A stretch of DNA of 64,000 nt from Actinoplanes couchii. GTDB lineage: Bacteria > Actinomycetota > Actinomycetes > Mycobacteriales > Micromonosporaceae. A program made the translations under genes and the position numbers. The stretch spans positions 124,001 to 188,000 of the forward strand of contig NZ_BOMG01000026.1 of assembly GCF_016862075.1 (NCBI RefSeq). Direction: 5' to 3'. How positions within the stretch are numbered: position 1 is the stretch's first letter; each line of letters starts with the position of its first letter. This document shows, in pieces, positions 15,781-24,539 of the stretch. The notes under the pieces are model-generated. The model did not search any database and was not told where the DNA came from. It saw only the letters and a list, made by a program, of their open reading frames with translations.

Positions 15781-17001
15781 GTGCCCGTGGCAGACGACGA
15801 CACCGGTCCAGCGGCCGCCGGGCACCCGGACAGCCCGGCCAAACCGCTGCTCCCGGGCACCCTGCGCCGGATCGAACGGCACGCGGGCGCCCTGGCCAGC
15901 TCGGCGGTGACCCGGATGGACGAGACGCTGCCGTGGTTCCGGGCGCTGCCCGCCGATCAGCGGTCCTGGGTGATGCTCGTCGCACAGGCGGGCGTCCGGT
16001 CCCTGGTCGAGTGGCTGCGCTCGGGCGGCACCGTCGCGGTCAGCACCGAGATCTCCGACGAGGTGTTCGCCGCCGCGCCGCGGGCGCTGGCCCGGGTCAT
16101 CACGCTCACCCACACCGTGCAGCTGATCAAGGTGACCATCGACGTCGCCGAGGCCGAGGTGCCCGGGTTCGCCGAGGAGGGTGAGCACGAGGCGCTGATC
16201 CAGGCGATCCTGCGGTTCTCCCGGGAGATCGCGTTCTCCGCCGCCCGGGTCTACGCGCGAGCCGCCGAGTCCCGCGGCGCCTGGGACGCCCGTCTGCAGG
16301 CGCTGCTGGTCGACGCCCTGCTGCGCGGCGACTCCTCGGACGTGCTGGCCAGCCGGGCCGCCGCGCTGGGCTGGGCGGACGCCCCGCCGGTGGCGGTCGT
16401 GGTGGGCCGCTCCCCCGGCGGCGACATCAGCGCCGTGCTGCACGCGGTCTACCGGGCCGCCCGCCGCTCCCGGCTCGAGGTGATCGCCGGCGTGCACGGC
16501 GACCGCCTGGTGGTCGTGGTCGGCGGGGCCACCGAACCGGTCGCCGCCGCCACCGCGCTCGACTCCGCGTTCGGCGAGGGCCCGGTGGTCGTCGGGCCCG
16601 CGGTCCCCTCGCTGGACCAGGCCACCGAGTCGGCCCGGGCCGCCCTGGCCGGGTTCCGGGCGGCGCAGGCCTGGCCCGGCGCCCCGTCCCCGGTGGCCGC
16701 CGACGACCTGCTGCCGGAGCGGGTGCTCTCCGGCGACATGGACGCCCGGCGCAAGCTGCGGCACGACGTCTTCGGGGCGCTGACCCGGGCCGGCAGCGGG
16801 CTGCTGGAGACCCTGGACGCGTTCTTCGCCTCGGGGGGTGTGCTGGAGAGCGCGGCCCGGGAGTTGTACGTGCACCCGAACACGGTCCGTTACCGTTTAC
16901 GGCGGGTCGCCGAGGTCACCGCGCTCTCCCCGCTGGACGGCCGGGACGCCTTCGCGCTGCGGATGGCGCTGACCGTGGGGCGCCTCGACCCCGCGACGTG
17001 A
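15781..17001 (+). CDS. fasR: PucR/CdaR-type regulator FasR of fatty-acid synthesis
   Basis: The 406-residue protein ends in the PucR-type helix-turn-helix (about 340-400, with ESAARELYVHPNTVRYRLRR). The N-terminal two thirds is a helical and alpha/beta ligand part like that of FasR in streptomycetes, which activates the fabD-fabH-acpP-fabF operon in response to fatty-acyl status. It stands directly upstream of fabD on the same strand, exactly the FasR position. A perfect palindrome in the fabD promoter is the likely target. GTG at 15781 is taken as start; a second GTG is at 15787. Confidence 0.88.
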   Translation: MPVADDDTGPAAAGHPDSPAKPLLPGTLRRIERHAGALASSAVTRMDETLPWFRALPADQRSWVMLVAQAGVRSLVEWLRSGGTVAVSTEISDEVFAAAPRALARVITLTHTVQLIKVTIDVAEAEVPGFAEEGEHEALIQAILRFSREIAFSAARVYARAAESRGAWDARLQALLVDALLRGDSSDVLASRAAALGWADAPPVAVVVGRSPGGDISAVLHAVYRAARRSRLEVIAGVHGDRLVVVVGGATEPVAAATALDSAFGEGPVVVGPAVPSLDQATESARAALAGFRAAQAWPGAPSPVAADDLLPERVLSGDMDARRKLRHDVFGALTRAGSGLLETLDAFFASGGVLESAARELYVHPNTVRYRLRRVAEVTALSPLDGRDAFALRMALTVGRLDPAT

Positions 17002-17074
17002 GCGGGATCTCTCACCATCCGCGACGCCGTCCGACGGCATGAATCAGGCGCAAACCACCCAAGCCAACCCCCGT

Positions 17075-17093
17075 TTTGTAGGAACCCTACAAA
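17075..17093 (+). promoter_or_regulatory. Perfect palindrome in fabD promoter, candidate FasR operator
   Basis: TTTGTAGGAACCCTACAAA is an inverted repeat with 8-base arms and a 3-base centre. A further half-site-like GTAGGGTTT follows at about 17100-17109. It lies 68 bases upstream of fabD in the only sizeable gap of the cluster, between the regulator and the genes it is expected to control. Identity of the binding protein is inferred from position. Confidence 0.65.
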
Positions 17094-17160
17094 CGCGATC
17101 GTAGGGTTTCGTCGTGCCCGGCTACCGCGCAAAGCTCTCCGATCCGGAAGAGTCGGGGAC

Positions 17161-18090
17161 GTGCTCGCCGTACTCTCGCCCGGCCAGGGCTCCCAGAAGC
17201 CCGGCTTCCTGACTCCCTGGCTCGACCTTCCCGGCACCGAGGCCCGCCTCACCGAGTGGTCCGCCCTCGCCGGCGTCGACCTGCTGCATCTCGGCACCCG
17301 TGCCGACGCCGAGGAGATCAAGGACACCGCCCGGACCCAGCCGCTGCTGGTCGCCGCCGGTCTGCTCGCCGCCGGACAGCTGCCGCTGGACGGCGTCCGG
17401 GTGATCGCCGGCCACAGCGTCGGCGAGCTGGGCGCGGCCGCGATCGCCGGAGTGCTCTCCGCCGAGACCGCGATCACCCTCGCCGGGGTCCGCGGCCGGG
17501 AGATGGCCGCCGCCTGCGCGCTCGAACCGACCGGGATGAGCGCCGTCCTCGGCGGCGACCCGGACGAGGTGGTCGCCACCATCGAGAAGCACGGGCTGGT
17601 CCCGGCCAACCGCAACGGCGCCGGCCAGATCGTCGCCGCCGGGTCTCTGCCCGCGCTGGCCGACTTCGCCGCTGCACCCCCGGCCAGGGCCCGGGTCATC
17701 GCGCTCAAGGTGGCCGGCGCGTTCCACACCCCGTTCATGGCGCCCGCCGAGACCGCGCTGGCCGCCGAGGCGGCCGGGGTGACCGTGTCGGATCCGGCGC
17801 ACACCCTGCTGTCGAACCTGGACGGCACCGCGGTCGGCGACGGCGCCGAGATGCTGCGCCGCCTGATCCGCCAGGTCACCGCCCCGGTCCGGTGGGACCT
17901 CTGCATGGCCACTCTCAAGGACCTCGGGGTCACCGGTGTCATCGAGCTGCCCCCGGCGGGCACCCTCGCGGGCCTGATCAAGCGTGAGCTCAAGGGCGAC
18001 GGGGCTCCCGAGATCGTCACCCTGAACACGCCCGACGACCTTCCCGCCGCCCGCGACCTGATCGCCCGCCTGCAAGGAGAGACACGATGA
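17161..18090 (+). CDS. fabD: Malonyl-CoA:ACP transacylase
   Basis: The 309-residue enzyme moves malonyl groups from CoA to the acyl carrier protein, supplying the extender unit of fatty-acid synthesis. The nucleophile elbow GHSVGE puts the catalytic Ser at residue 86, the GQGSQ oxyanion loop is near the N-terminus (9-13), and the catalytic His is in GAFHTPFM. GTG at 17161 is the start. It is the first gene of the fab operon and overlaps fabH by four bases (ATGA), so the two are translationally coupled. Confidence 0.96.
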   Translation: MLAVLSPGQGSQKPGFLTPWLDLPGTEARLTEWSALAGVDLLHLGTRADAEEIKDTARTQPLLVAAGLLAAGQLPLDGVRVIAGHSVGELGAAAIAGVLSAETAITLAGVRGREMAAACALEPTGMSAVLGGDPDEVVATIEKHGLVPANRNGAGQIVAAGSLPALADFAAAPPARARVIALKVAGAFHTPFMAPAETALAAEAAGVTVSDPAHTLLSNLDGTAVGDGAEMLRRLIRQVTAPVRWDLCMATLKDLGVTGVIELPPAGTLAGLIKRELKGDGAPEIVTLNTPDDLPAARDLIARLQGETR

Positions 18091-19040
18091 CCGCGGGTTC
18101 CCGCATCGCCGCGATGGGCCACTACCAGCCCACGCGTGTGGTCACCAACGACGACCTGGCCAACACCCTGGACACCAACGACGCGTGGATCCGGGACCGG
18201 GTCGGCATCGCCGAGCGGCGCATCGCCGGCAACAACGAGTCGGTCGCCGACATGGCCGTCTTCGCCGCGGAGAAGGCCCTGGCCGCCTCCGGCATCACCG
18301 CCGCCGACGTCGACATGGTCGTCGTCGCGACCTGCTCGGCCGAGGACCGCTGCCCCAACGTGGCCACCACCGTCGCGGCCCGGCTCGGCATCAAGGCCCC
18401 GGCCACGTTCGACCTGAACACCGCCTGCTCCGGTTTCTCCTACGCGCTCGCCACCGCCGACCACGCGATCCAGGCCGGCGCCTCCCGGCACGCCCTGGTG
18501 ATCGGCGCGGAGAAGCTCTCCGACGTGGTCGACTGGTCCGACCGCACCACCGCGGTCCTCTTCGCCGACGGCGCCGGCGCGGCAGTGGTCAGCGCGGTCC
18601 CGGAGGGCGAGGAGACCCAGATCGGGCCGGTGCTCTGGGGTTCCGCCCCGGACAAGGGCGACGCCCTGACCATCGCGGGCTGGCGGCCGTACATCAAGCA
18701 GACCGGCCAGGTGGTGTTCCGCTGGGCCACCACCGAGCTGGCGCCGTTCGCGGCCGAGGTGTGCAAGCGGGCCGGCATCGAGCCGTCCGAGCTGGCCGCC
18801 TTCGTCCCGCACCAGGCCAACACCCGGATCATCGACGGCATCGTCAAGCGGCTCGGCCTGAGCCCGGACGCGATCGTCGCCAAGGACCTCGTCGAGTCGG
18901 GCAACACGTCCGCGGCGAGTGTCCCCCTGGCCCTGTCCAAGCTGATCGAGCGCCGCGAGGTGCCCTCCGGGGCGCCGGTGCTGCTCTTCGGCTTCGGCGG
19001 CGGCCTCACCTACGCCGGCCAGGTCATCCGCTGCCCCTGA
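18087..19040 (+). CDS. fabH: 3-oxoacyl-ACP synthase III
   Basis: The 317-residue condensing enzyme starts fatty-acid chains by joining an acyl-CoA primer to malonyl-ACP. The catalytic triad is intact: Cys114 in NTACSGF, His242 in PHQANTRI and Asn273 in ESGNTSA, at nearly the same numbers as the E. coli enzyme. In actinomycetes FabH usually accepts branched primers; that selectivity cannot be read here. Its start overlaps the fabD stop. Confidence 0.97.
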   Translation: MTAGSRIAAMGHYQPTRVVTNDDLANTLDTNDAWIRDRVGIAERRIAGNNESVADMAVFAAEKALAASGITAADVDMVVVATCSAEDRCPNVATTVAARLGIKAPATFDLNTACSGFSYALATADHAIQAGASRHALVIGAEKLSDVVDWSDRTTAVLFADGAGAAVVSAVPEGEETQIGPVLWGSAPDKGDALTIAGWRPYIKQTGQVVFRWATTELAPFAAEVCKRAGIEPSELAAFVPHQANTRIIDGIVKRLGLSPDAIVAKDLVESGNTSAASVPLALSKLIERREVPSGAPVLLFGFGGGLTYAGQVIRCP

Positions 19041-19107
19041 GCAGCGGTTTCTCCTGACCGACGAGATTCACGACAGATCCGCACCACAGAGAAGAGAGAT
19101 TCCCACA

Positions 19108-19350
19108 ATGGCAACTCGCGCAGAGATCACCTCCGGCCTCGGTGAGATCCTCGAGGAGGTCGCCGGGGTGAACCCGGACGACGTCGCCGAGGAGAAGTCC
19201 TTCACCGACGACCTGGACGTCGACTCGCTGTCCATGGTCGAGGTCGTGGTGGCCGCCGAGGAGAAGTTCGGCGTCAAGATCCCGGACAACGAGGTGCAGA
19301 ACCTCAAGACCGTCGGCGACGCCGTGAACTACATCGAGGCGAACCACTGA
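19108..19350 (+). CDS. acpP: Acyl carrier protein
   Basis: This 80-residue acidic four-helix carrier holds growing acyl chains on a phosphopantetheine arm. The attachment Ser is residue 40 in DVDSLSMVEVV. AGAGAAGAGAG-like purines upstream of the ATG provide the ribosome site. It lies 67 bases after fabH and ends one base before the fabF start, so high and coupled expression is expected. Length and charge are typical for the fatty-acid ACP rather than a polyketide carrier. Confidence 0.96.
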   Translation: MATRAEITSGLGEILEEVAGVNPDDVAEEKSFTDDLDVDSLSMVEVVVAAEEKFGVKIPDNEVQNLKTVGDAVNYIEANH

Positions 19351-19351
19351 C

Positions 19352-20578
19352 ATGAGCAACGTAGACGTCGTCGTCACCGGGCTCGGCGCGACGACCCCGC
19401 TCGGCGGGGACGTCGCGTCCACCTGGGACGCCATGCTCGCCGGACGCTCCGGGGTGAGTCCGCTCACCCAGGAGTGGGCCGGTGAACTGCCGGTCCGGAT
19501 CGCCGCCCAGCTCAAGGTCGACCCGTCCGAGATCATCGACCGGGTCAAGCTGCGCCGGATGGACCGGGCCGAGGCGATGGGCGTGATCTCGGCCCGTGAG
19601 GCCTGGGCCGACGCCGGTTTCGCCGAGGGCTCGTACGACCCGGAGCGGCTGGCCGTCAGCTACGGCACCGGCATCGGCGGGGTGCTCACCACGCTGGGCC
19701 AGAACGAGATCCTGGAGAAGTCGGGACCGCGGCGGGTCAGCCCGCACACGGTGCCGATGCTCATGCCGAACGGCCCCGCGGCGTACATCGGCCTGGAACT
19801 CGGCGCCAAGGCGGGCGTCCGCGCCATGGCCAGCGCCTGTGCCACCGGCGCCGAGGCGGTCGCGCTCGCCCTCGACCTGATCCGGCTCGGCCGGGCCGAC
19901 GTGGTCGTGGCGGGCAGCACCGAAGCGGTCGTGCACCCGCTGCCGATAGCCGGTTTCGCCTCGATGCGGGCCATGTCGACCCGCAACGACGAGCCGGAGA
20001 AGGCGTCCCGTCCGTGGGACAAGAACCGGGACGGTTTTGTCCTCGGTGAGGGCGCCGGCACGCTCGTCCTGGAGCGGGCCGACCACGCCGCCGCTCGTGG
20101 CGCCCGGGTCTACGCCCGTCTCGCCGGAGCCGGCATCACCTCCGACGGGTTCGACATCGTCCAGCCCGACCCGGAGTGCAACGGCGGCATCCGCGCCATG
20201 AAGATGGCGATCCGGGACGCCGGCCTGACCGGTGCCGACATCCAGCACGTGAACGCCCACGCCACCTCGACCCCGGTCGGCGACATGGGTGAAATCAAGG
20301 GCATCCGGGAGGCCATCGGCAGCCACCCGATCCTGACCTCGACCAAGTCGATGTCCGGCCACCTGCTCGGTGCGGCCGGCGCGCTCGAGTCGATCGCCAC
20401 CATCCTGGCCCTCCGGGACGGTGTCATCCCTCCGACCATCAACCTCGACGAGCCCGACGACCGTCTCGATCTGGAGGTCGCGGCCCACAAGGCGCGTTCC
20501 GTCGAGCTGCGGGTGGCGATGAACAACTCGTTCGGCTTCGGCGGCCACAACGTGGCGCTGATCTTCACCCAGCCCTGA
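19352..20578 (+). CDS. fabF: 3-oxoacyl-ACP synthase II
   Basis: The 408-residue elongating ketosynthase extends acyl-ACP chains with malonyl-ACP. Catalytic residues are all present: Cys163 in ASACATGA, His303 in NAHATSTP and His337 in GHLLGAAG, plus the C-terminal NNSFGFGGHN loop. It begins one base after the acpP stop and closes the operon. A 12-pair hairpin follows 26 bases after the stop. Confidence 0.97.
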   Translation: MSNVDVVVTGLGATTPLGGDVASTWDAMLAGRSGVSPLTQEWAGELPVRIAAQLKVDPSEIIDRVKLRRMDRAEAMGVISAREAWADAGFAEGSYDPERLAVSYGTGIGGVLTTLGQNEILEKSGPRRVSPHTVPMLMPNGPAAYIGLELGAKAGVRAMASACATGAEAVALALDLIRLGRADVVVAGSTEAVVHPLPIAGFASMRAMSTRNDEPEKASRPWDKNRDGFVLGEGAGTLVLERADHAAARGARVYARLAGAGITSDGFDIVQPDPECNGGIRAMKMAIRDAGLTGADIQHVNAHATSTPVGDMGEIKGIREAIGSHPILTSTKSMSGHLLGAAGALESIATILALRDGVIPPTINLDEPDDRLDLEVAAHKARSVELRVAMNNSFGFGGHNVALIFTQP

Positions 20579-20604
20579 TCCTCCGGGGCTGCCGGCGGAC
20601 CACC

Positions 20605-20637
20605 GTGCCGGGACGACTCGGGAAATCGTCCCGGCAC
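20605..20637 (+). terminator. Hairpin terminator of the fab operon
   Basis: GTGCCGGGACGA (20605-20616) and TCGTCCCGGCAC (20626-20637) form a perfect 12-pair stem with a nine-base loop. No T-run follows, a common form in high-GC actinomycetes. It lies just after fabF. Confidence 0.8.
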
Positions 20638-20651
20638 GGCTCTCCGGCCCG

Positions 20652-20747
20652 GCTCTTCTCGACGGAGAGCATAACGAAGGCCAGCTCTCCTTGACGGAGA
20701 GCACGACGACGCCCGGCGCTCCTTGACGGAGAGCCGGGCGTTCGTGT
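20652..20747. repeat. Three 32-bp tandem units, each with a 19-base hairpin
   Basis: Hairpins of the type GCTCTCCTTGACGGAGAGC begin at 20652, 20684 and 20716, a spacing of exactly 32 bases. The second is a perfect 7-pair stem with loop TTGAC; the first and third have one mismatch each. The third is extended by outer CGCCCGG/CCGGGCG pairs. The bases between hairpins also share CGACGA-like text. The array lies between the fab terminator and the convergent nagZ-like gene. Confidence 0.85.
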
Positions 20748-20860
20748 GTTCGGGGCTTTCACGGTGACCACCGCGTCCGGCCCGGCGGTCGCGGGGCGGC
20801 CCGGCGTCCCGCGGACCTCGCGGGTGGCCACGGGGCCTTACCCGGGCGTACGAGAAAAGG

Positions 20861-22591
20861 TCATTCAGCGCACGCCGACCGGGGCAGCTTGCCGACCACG
20901 ATGGGTGACCAGCCGGACGCCTTCGCCTTTCCCGCGATGACGGCCGCCAGCGCGGTGAGTGACAGCTGGCTGGACGAGTAGGTCGCGATCAGGGTCGGCG
21001 TCTGCGCCTGGGCGAGCAGACCGGGCGAGTCCATCATCACCGTGATCGCGGCCGCGTCGTCGAGGTCGACACGTTCGTCGCCGTAGCCGACCAGCCGGAC
21101 GACCGAGCCGCCGGACGTCTGGACCTGCACACCCTGGGCCTGCAGCGCCTTGATCAGGTTGACCCGGGCGACCTCGCGGCTGCCCGGTGCGGTGACCGTG
21201 ACCGGCCCGGAGATCAGCGGACCGGTGCACGGGCCGCGCAGGACGGTCACGGCGGCCGCGTTGAGGGCGGTGACGGCCTGTGCGTGCGTCTCGGAGCCGA
21301 CCACGGAGAGTTCCGGCTGCGGGGTCGCCTCGGTGGTGAACTTCAGCGTCAGGACGCGGGTGACCGCCTCGGTGAGGCGCTCCCGGGTGAGCGAGCCGTC
21401 CTTCAGCCCGGCCAGGATCCCGTCGCGGGCGGCGCCGATGTCCGGCGGCATCAGGAGCATGTCGTTCCCGGCGTTCAGGGCCCGGACCGCGGCCTCGCCG
21501 GCCGGCCACTTCTTCGCGGGCGCCATGTTCATCGCGTCGGTGACCGCCACGCCGGTGAACTTGAGCTGGCCGCGCAGCACGTCGGTCATGATCTTCTTGG
21601 AGAACGTGGCGGGCACGCCCTTGTCGACCGACTGCAGGTTCAGGTGGCCGGACATCACCACGCCGGCGCCGGCGGTCACCCCGGCCCGGAACGGCGGCAG
21701 GTCCTGGCTCTCCCAGGTCTTCCGGTTCTGGCCGATCAGCGGCAGCTCGTCGTGGCTGTCGGCGGTGGTGTGGCCGTGCCCCGGGAAGTGTTTGATCGCG
21801 GCGGCCACCCCGGCCTCCTGCAGACCGCGGACCGAGGCGGCGACCTGCTCGGCGTTGACCTTCGGGTCGCTGCCGAACGAGCGGGAGCCGATCACCCCGC
21901 CGCCGCGCGTGTTCAGCGTGTCGGCGACCGGCGCGAAGTCGACCGTGACACCCATCGCGGCGAGCTCCTCACCGGCGGCACGCCAGGCCGCCTCGGTGAG
22001 CTCGGGCTTGCGGGCGGCGCCGAAGGCCATCGCGGCCGGCAGCATGGTGACACCCTCGGTGACCCGGGTGACCACGCCGTACTCCTGGTCCATGCCGATC
22101 ATCAGCGGGGCCGCGGCGGGCAGTTTCCGGGACGCCTCGTGCAGGCCGGTGGTGAGCTCACGGACCTGCTTCGGGTTCTCCACGTTGGTGGTCGGGTTGG
22201 TCTTGCTGGTCGGGTCGTCCACGGTGAACCCGACCAGGATCATGCCGCCCAGCCGGTACTTGGTGATCATCTCGGCCGGGGTGTTCACCCCGGCGAGGCC
22301 CTGGTTCGCCTTCGCGTTGTCCGCGTCCACCTCGGTCGCGGAACTGCCGTAGGCGTACGGCATCAGGACCTGCCCGGCCAGGTCCTCGTCGCTGAGCCGG
22401 GCCACGATCGCGGCCGCGCGGGCGGCCGGATCGGTGGGGTCCGGAGGCTCGGCCGCGGCGCTGGCCACCGTGGGCGCGGGCGCGGCGGCACTCGGCGTGG
22501 TCGGCACCGGCGCCGCCTCGTCGCCACAGGCCCCGAGGAACAGAACCAGGGGTACGGCCAACACGCGCTGGAGATTTCTCACGATCGCCAT
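20861..22591 (-). CDS. nagZ: NagZ-like GH3 beta-N-acetylglucosaminidase lipoprotein
   Basis: The 576-residue protein begins with a lipoprotein signal (lipobox LGAC, Cys22), so it is anchored outside the membrane. A linker rich in Ala, Pro and Thr (about 25-60) leads to a GH3 catalytic domain. The hallmark NagZ loop KHFPGHGHTTADSHDELP carries the acid/base His-Asp pair, and the nucleophile Asp is in AVTDAMNM. Such enzymes trim GlcNAc from peptidoglycan fragments during wall recycling. A C-terminal alpha/beta domain (about 400-570) is also present. Start ATG 22591; a GTG nine bases downstream is possible. Confidence 0.88.
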   Translation of the reverse strand: MAIVRNLQRVLAVPLVLFLGACGDEAAPVPTTPSAAAPAPTVASAAAEPPDPTDPAARAAAIVARLSDEDLAGQVLMPYAYGSSATEVDADNAKANQGLAGVNTPAEMITKYRLGGMILVGFTVDDPTSKTNPTTNVENPKQVRELTTGLHEASRKLPAAAPLMIGMDQEYGVVTRVTEGVTMLPAAMAFGAARKPELTEAAWRAAGEELAAMGVTVDFAPVADTLNTRGGGVIGSRSFGSDPKVNAEQVAASVRGLQEAGVAAAIKHFPGHGHTTADSHDELPLIGQNRKTWESQDLPPFRAGVTAGAGVVMSGHLNLQSVDKGVPATFSKKIMTDVLRGQLKFTGVAVTDAMNMAPAKKWPAGEAAVRALNAGNDMLLMPPDIGAARDGILAGLKDGSLTRERLTEAVTRVLTLKFTTEATPQPELSVVGSETHAQAVTALNAAAVTVLRGPCTGPLISGPVTVTAPGSREVARVNLIKALQAQGVQVQTSGGSVVRLVGYGDERVDLDDAAAITVMMDSPGLLAQAQTPTLIATYSSSQLSLTALAAVIAGKAKASGWSPIVVGKLPRSACAE

Positions 22592-22641
22592 CGAACCAGT
22601 ACACGGCAATCGTCGCTACTCGGACCCCGAAGGGTGACCCG

Positions 22642-23133
22642 TCACCCGACCCGGGTGAGCAGCGTCACCGGGGCGCCGTCGCCGGCGTAACGGAACGGCT
22701 CCAGTTCCGCGTCCCAGGCGGTGCCGAGCGCCTTCTCCAGCGCATGCGACAGCGCCTCGGGCGCCCGGGCCGAGGACATGATGGCGCGCAGCCGGTCCTC
22801 GCCGATCTGGATGTCCCCCGACGCGCCCATGACCCCGTGGAACAGCCCACGACCGGGAACGTGCATGAACCGCTCCCCGTCGACGCCCGGGCTGGGCTCC
22901 TCGGTCACCTCGAACCTGATCATGGGCCATTGCCGGAGGGCAGCAGCCAGCTCGGCGCCAGTACCGGACCGGCCGGTCCAGCTGCACTCCGCTCGGCGCA
23001 TGCTGGGATCGACCGGTTGCACGGTCCATTGCAGTTTGACCGGCGCGGTCAGGACGCGCGCGATCGCCCACTCGACATGCTGGCACACGGCGAGTGGGGT
23101 CGAGTGGACGTATACGACGCCACACGTTGGCAC
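22642..23133 (-). CDS. DUF3145 family protein
   Basis: A 163-residue cytoplasmic protein of the actinobacteria-specific DUF3145 family, function unknown. The N-terminal GVVYVHSTPLAVCQHVEWAI and the later GDIQIGEDRLRAIM segments look like the family's conserved blocks. It starts with GTG at 23133, with GGGAGG five bases upstream. In streptomycetes the family member lies near the fab genes, as here, so a link to lipid synthesis has been suspected from position only. Confidence 0.82.
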   Translation of the reverse strand: MPTCGVVYVHSTPLAVCQHVEWAIARVLTAPVKLQWTVQPVDPSMRRAECSWTGRSGTGAELAAALRQWPMIRFEVTEEPSPGVDGERFMHVPGRGLFHGVMGASGDIQIGEDRLRAIMSSARAPEALSHALEKALGTAWDAELEPFRYAGDGAPVTLLTRVG

Positions 23134-23380
23134 GGTGACCTCCCGGAGACCGAGGTGCGTCTTCCCCTACGACCTCGACCGCGGTTGATCGTGTCCCATG
23201 ATGCCGGGTGGTACGGACGGTGCGCCAGAGAATCCGCAACATCGACTATGGGAGCAGCCGTAGTGGCATACCCTGCCCAACGCCCTTACCTGCTCCGACG
23301 GTATGGTTGACCGGCCGTCGTGTAGAGTTGCCACGGCCTTTTTTATCTACTCTTCTCAGCTTTCTCCAAGGAGTACCGCC

Positions 23381-23707
23381 GTGGCGAGCAACACTTCAAA
23401 GACCGCCCGCGCATCAGTCCGCGCCGGCCAGGGCAGCGGTGGCGCCCTCAGCGTGCTCGGTGAGTACAAGTACCTCATCCCGCTCGCCAACGGCCGCTTC
23501 GCGTACGTTCGCAACCTGACCAACGGCAAGACCCAGCACCTCCGGACCGACTCGGACGCTTTTGTCGAGGAGATCCGGGTGCTGGCCGCGGCCGGTCACG
23601 GTGCCAAGATCCGCACCGAGCTGACCAGCCTGCACAGCATCAACCCGGAGCACGGGTGGGACAGCACCGAGAAGCGCCTCGTGGACGCGGGCGTCTTCGA
23701 GGGCTGA
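23381..23707 (+). CDS. Small conserved-looking basic protein, unknown function
   Basis: The 108-residue protein starts with GTG at 23381, preceded by AAGGAG seven bases upstream. The first 25 residues are Ser/Ala/Arg-rich and probably unstructured; the remainder (EYKYLIPLANGRFAYVRNLT and onward) looks like a compact alpha/beta fold with a helical C-terminus. I do not recognise a family. It ends at a strong two-way terminator, so it is a single-gene unit. The 250 bases upstream, shared with the divergent DUF3145 gene, hold no other gene. Confidence 0.75.
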   Translation: MASNTSKTARASVRAGQGSGGALSVLGEYKYLIPLANGRFAYVRNLTNGKTQHLRTDSDAFVEEIRVLAAAGHGAKIRTELTSLHSINPEHGWDSTEKRLVDAGVFEG

Positions 23708-23720
23708 TCCTCGTAGCATG

Positions 23721-23755
23721 AAAAAAGGCGCCGCCCGGTGGGCGGCGCCTTTTTT
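23721..23755. terminator. Bidirectional intrinsic terminator
   Basis: AAAAAA, then GGCGCCGCCC (23727-23736), loop GGT, GGGCGGCGCC (23740-23749), then six T. The A-run on the left and T-run on the right let it stop transcription from both the upstream small gene and the convergent carbonic anhydrase gene. Confidence 0.95.
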
Positions 23756-23762
23756 CGCGTCT

Positions 23763-24380
23763 TCAGTGCAGGAACTCGACCCAGCCGCTGTCCAGGTCGT
23801 AGACGGCGCCGACGACGTCCACCCGGCCGGCCTCGATCTCCTCGGCCAGTCCCGGCACGTTCCGCAGCCGCTCGACGGTGCGGACCACGTTGACCCGGAT
23901 GGCCTTCTCGGTGGCGTCCTCTTCGTCGAGGCCCGCCGTGCGGACCGCCGGGGCCAGCTCGTCGACCAGGTAACCCACGTAGCCCACGTCGCCGCCGACG
24001 GTGGCGCCGGCCCGCAGCGCCTCCACGGTCGCGGTCACCGCCCCGCAGCGCTTGTGGCCCACCACGAGGACCAGGGAGACGCTCAGCTCGGCCACCGCGA
24101 AGTTGATCGAGCCGATCAGCGAGCGGTCGAGCACGTGCGCGCCGGAGCGGGCCACCGCGATGGAGCCGAAGGACTGATCGAAGATGGCCTCCAGGGGAAC
24201 CCGGGAGTCGATACAGCCGAACACCAGGGAGTGCGGCTTCTGTTGGTTCGCGGTGGCGGCCGCCTGCGCCACGTCGTGCCCGTACCGGGGGCTGCCGTAG
24301 ACGAAACGTTTGTTACCCGCGATGAGCTCACTCAAGGCGGCTGCGGGGGTGCTGATCTGGGCGTCGCGAGTAGCCGTCAT
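23763..24380 (-). CDS. Beta-class carbonic anhydrase
   Basis: The 205-residue cytoplasmic zinc enzyme interconverts CO2 and bicarbonate. Zinc ligands are visible as Cys in FGCIDSRVP (with the catalytic Asp-Arg pair) and as His and Cys in GHKRCGAV. ATG at 24380 is used; another ATG at 24389 is in frame, and neither has a ribosome site. Bicarbonate supply for acetyl-CoA carboxylase would fit the fatty-acid genes nearby, but this link is speculative. Confidence 0.93.
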   Translation of the reverse strand: MTATRDAQISTPAAALSELIAGNKRFVYGSPRYGHDVAQAAATANQQKPHSLVFGCIDSRVPLEAIFDQSFGSIAVARSGAHVLDRSLIGSINFAVAELSVSLVLVVGHKRCGAVTATVEALRAGATVGGDVGYVGYLVDELAPAVRTAGLDEEDATEKAIRVNVVRTVERLRNVPGLAEEIEAGRVDVVGAVYDLDSGWVEFLH

Positions 24381-24539
24381 GGTGCACATTTTGGCTGTCC
24401 GAGGCGTCCGATGAGGTGACTGCGAGCTAACTCACTGTTCCGAAAAGTCCGGTCGAAACATGCTGGAAATATCAACGGGCACGAGTGATGCTTATTACCC
24501 GCGGGTACTGCGGGGACCGTGAGCCGCACGGAGGTACCC

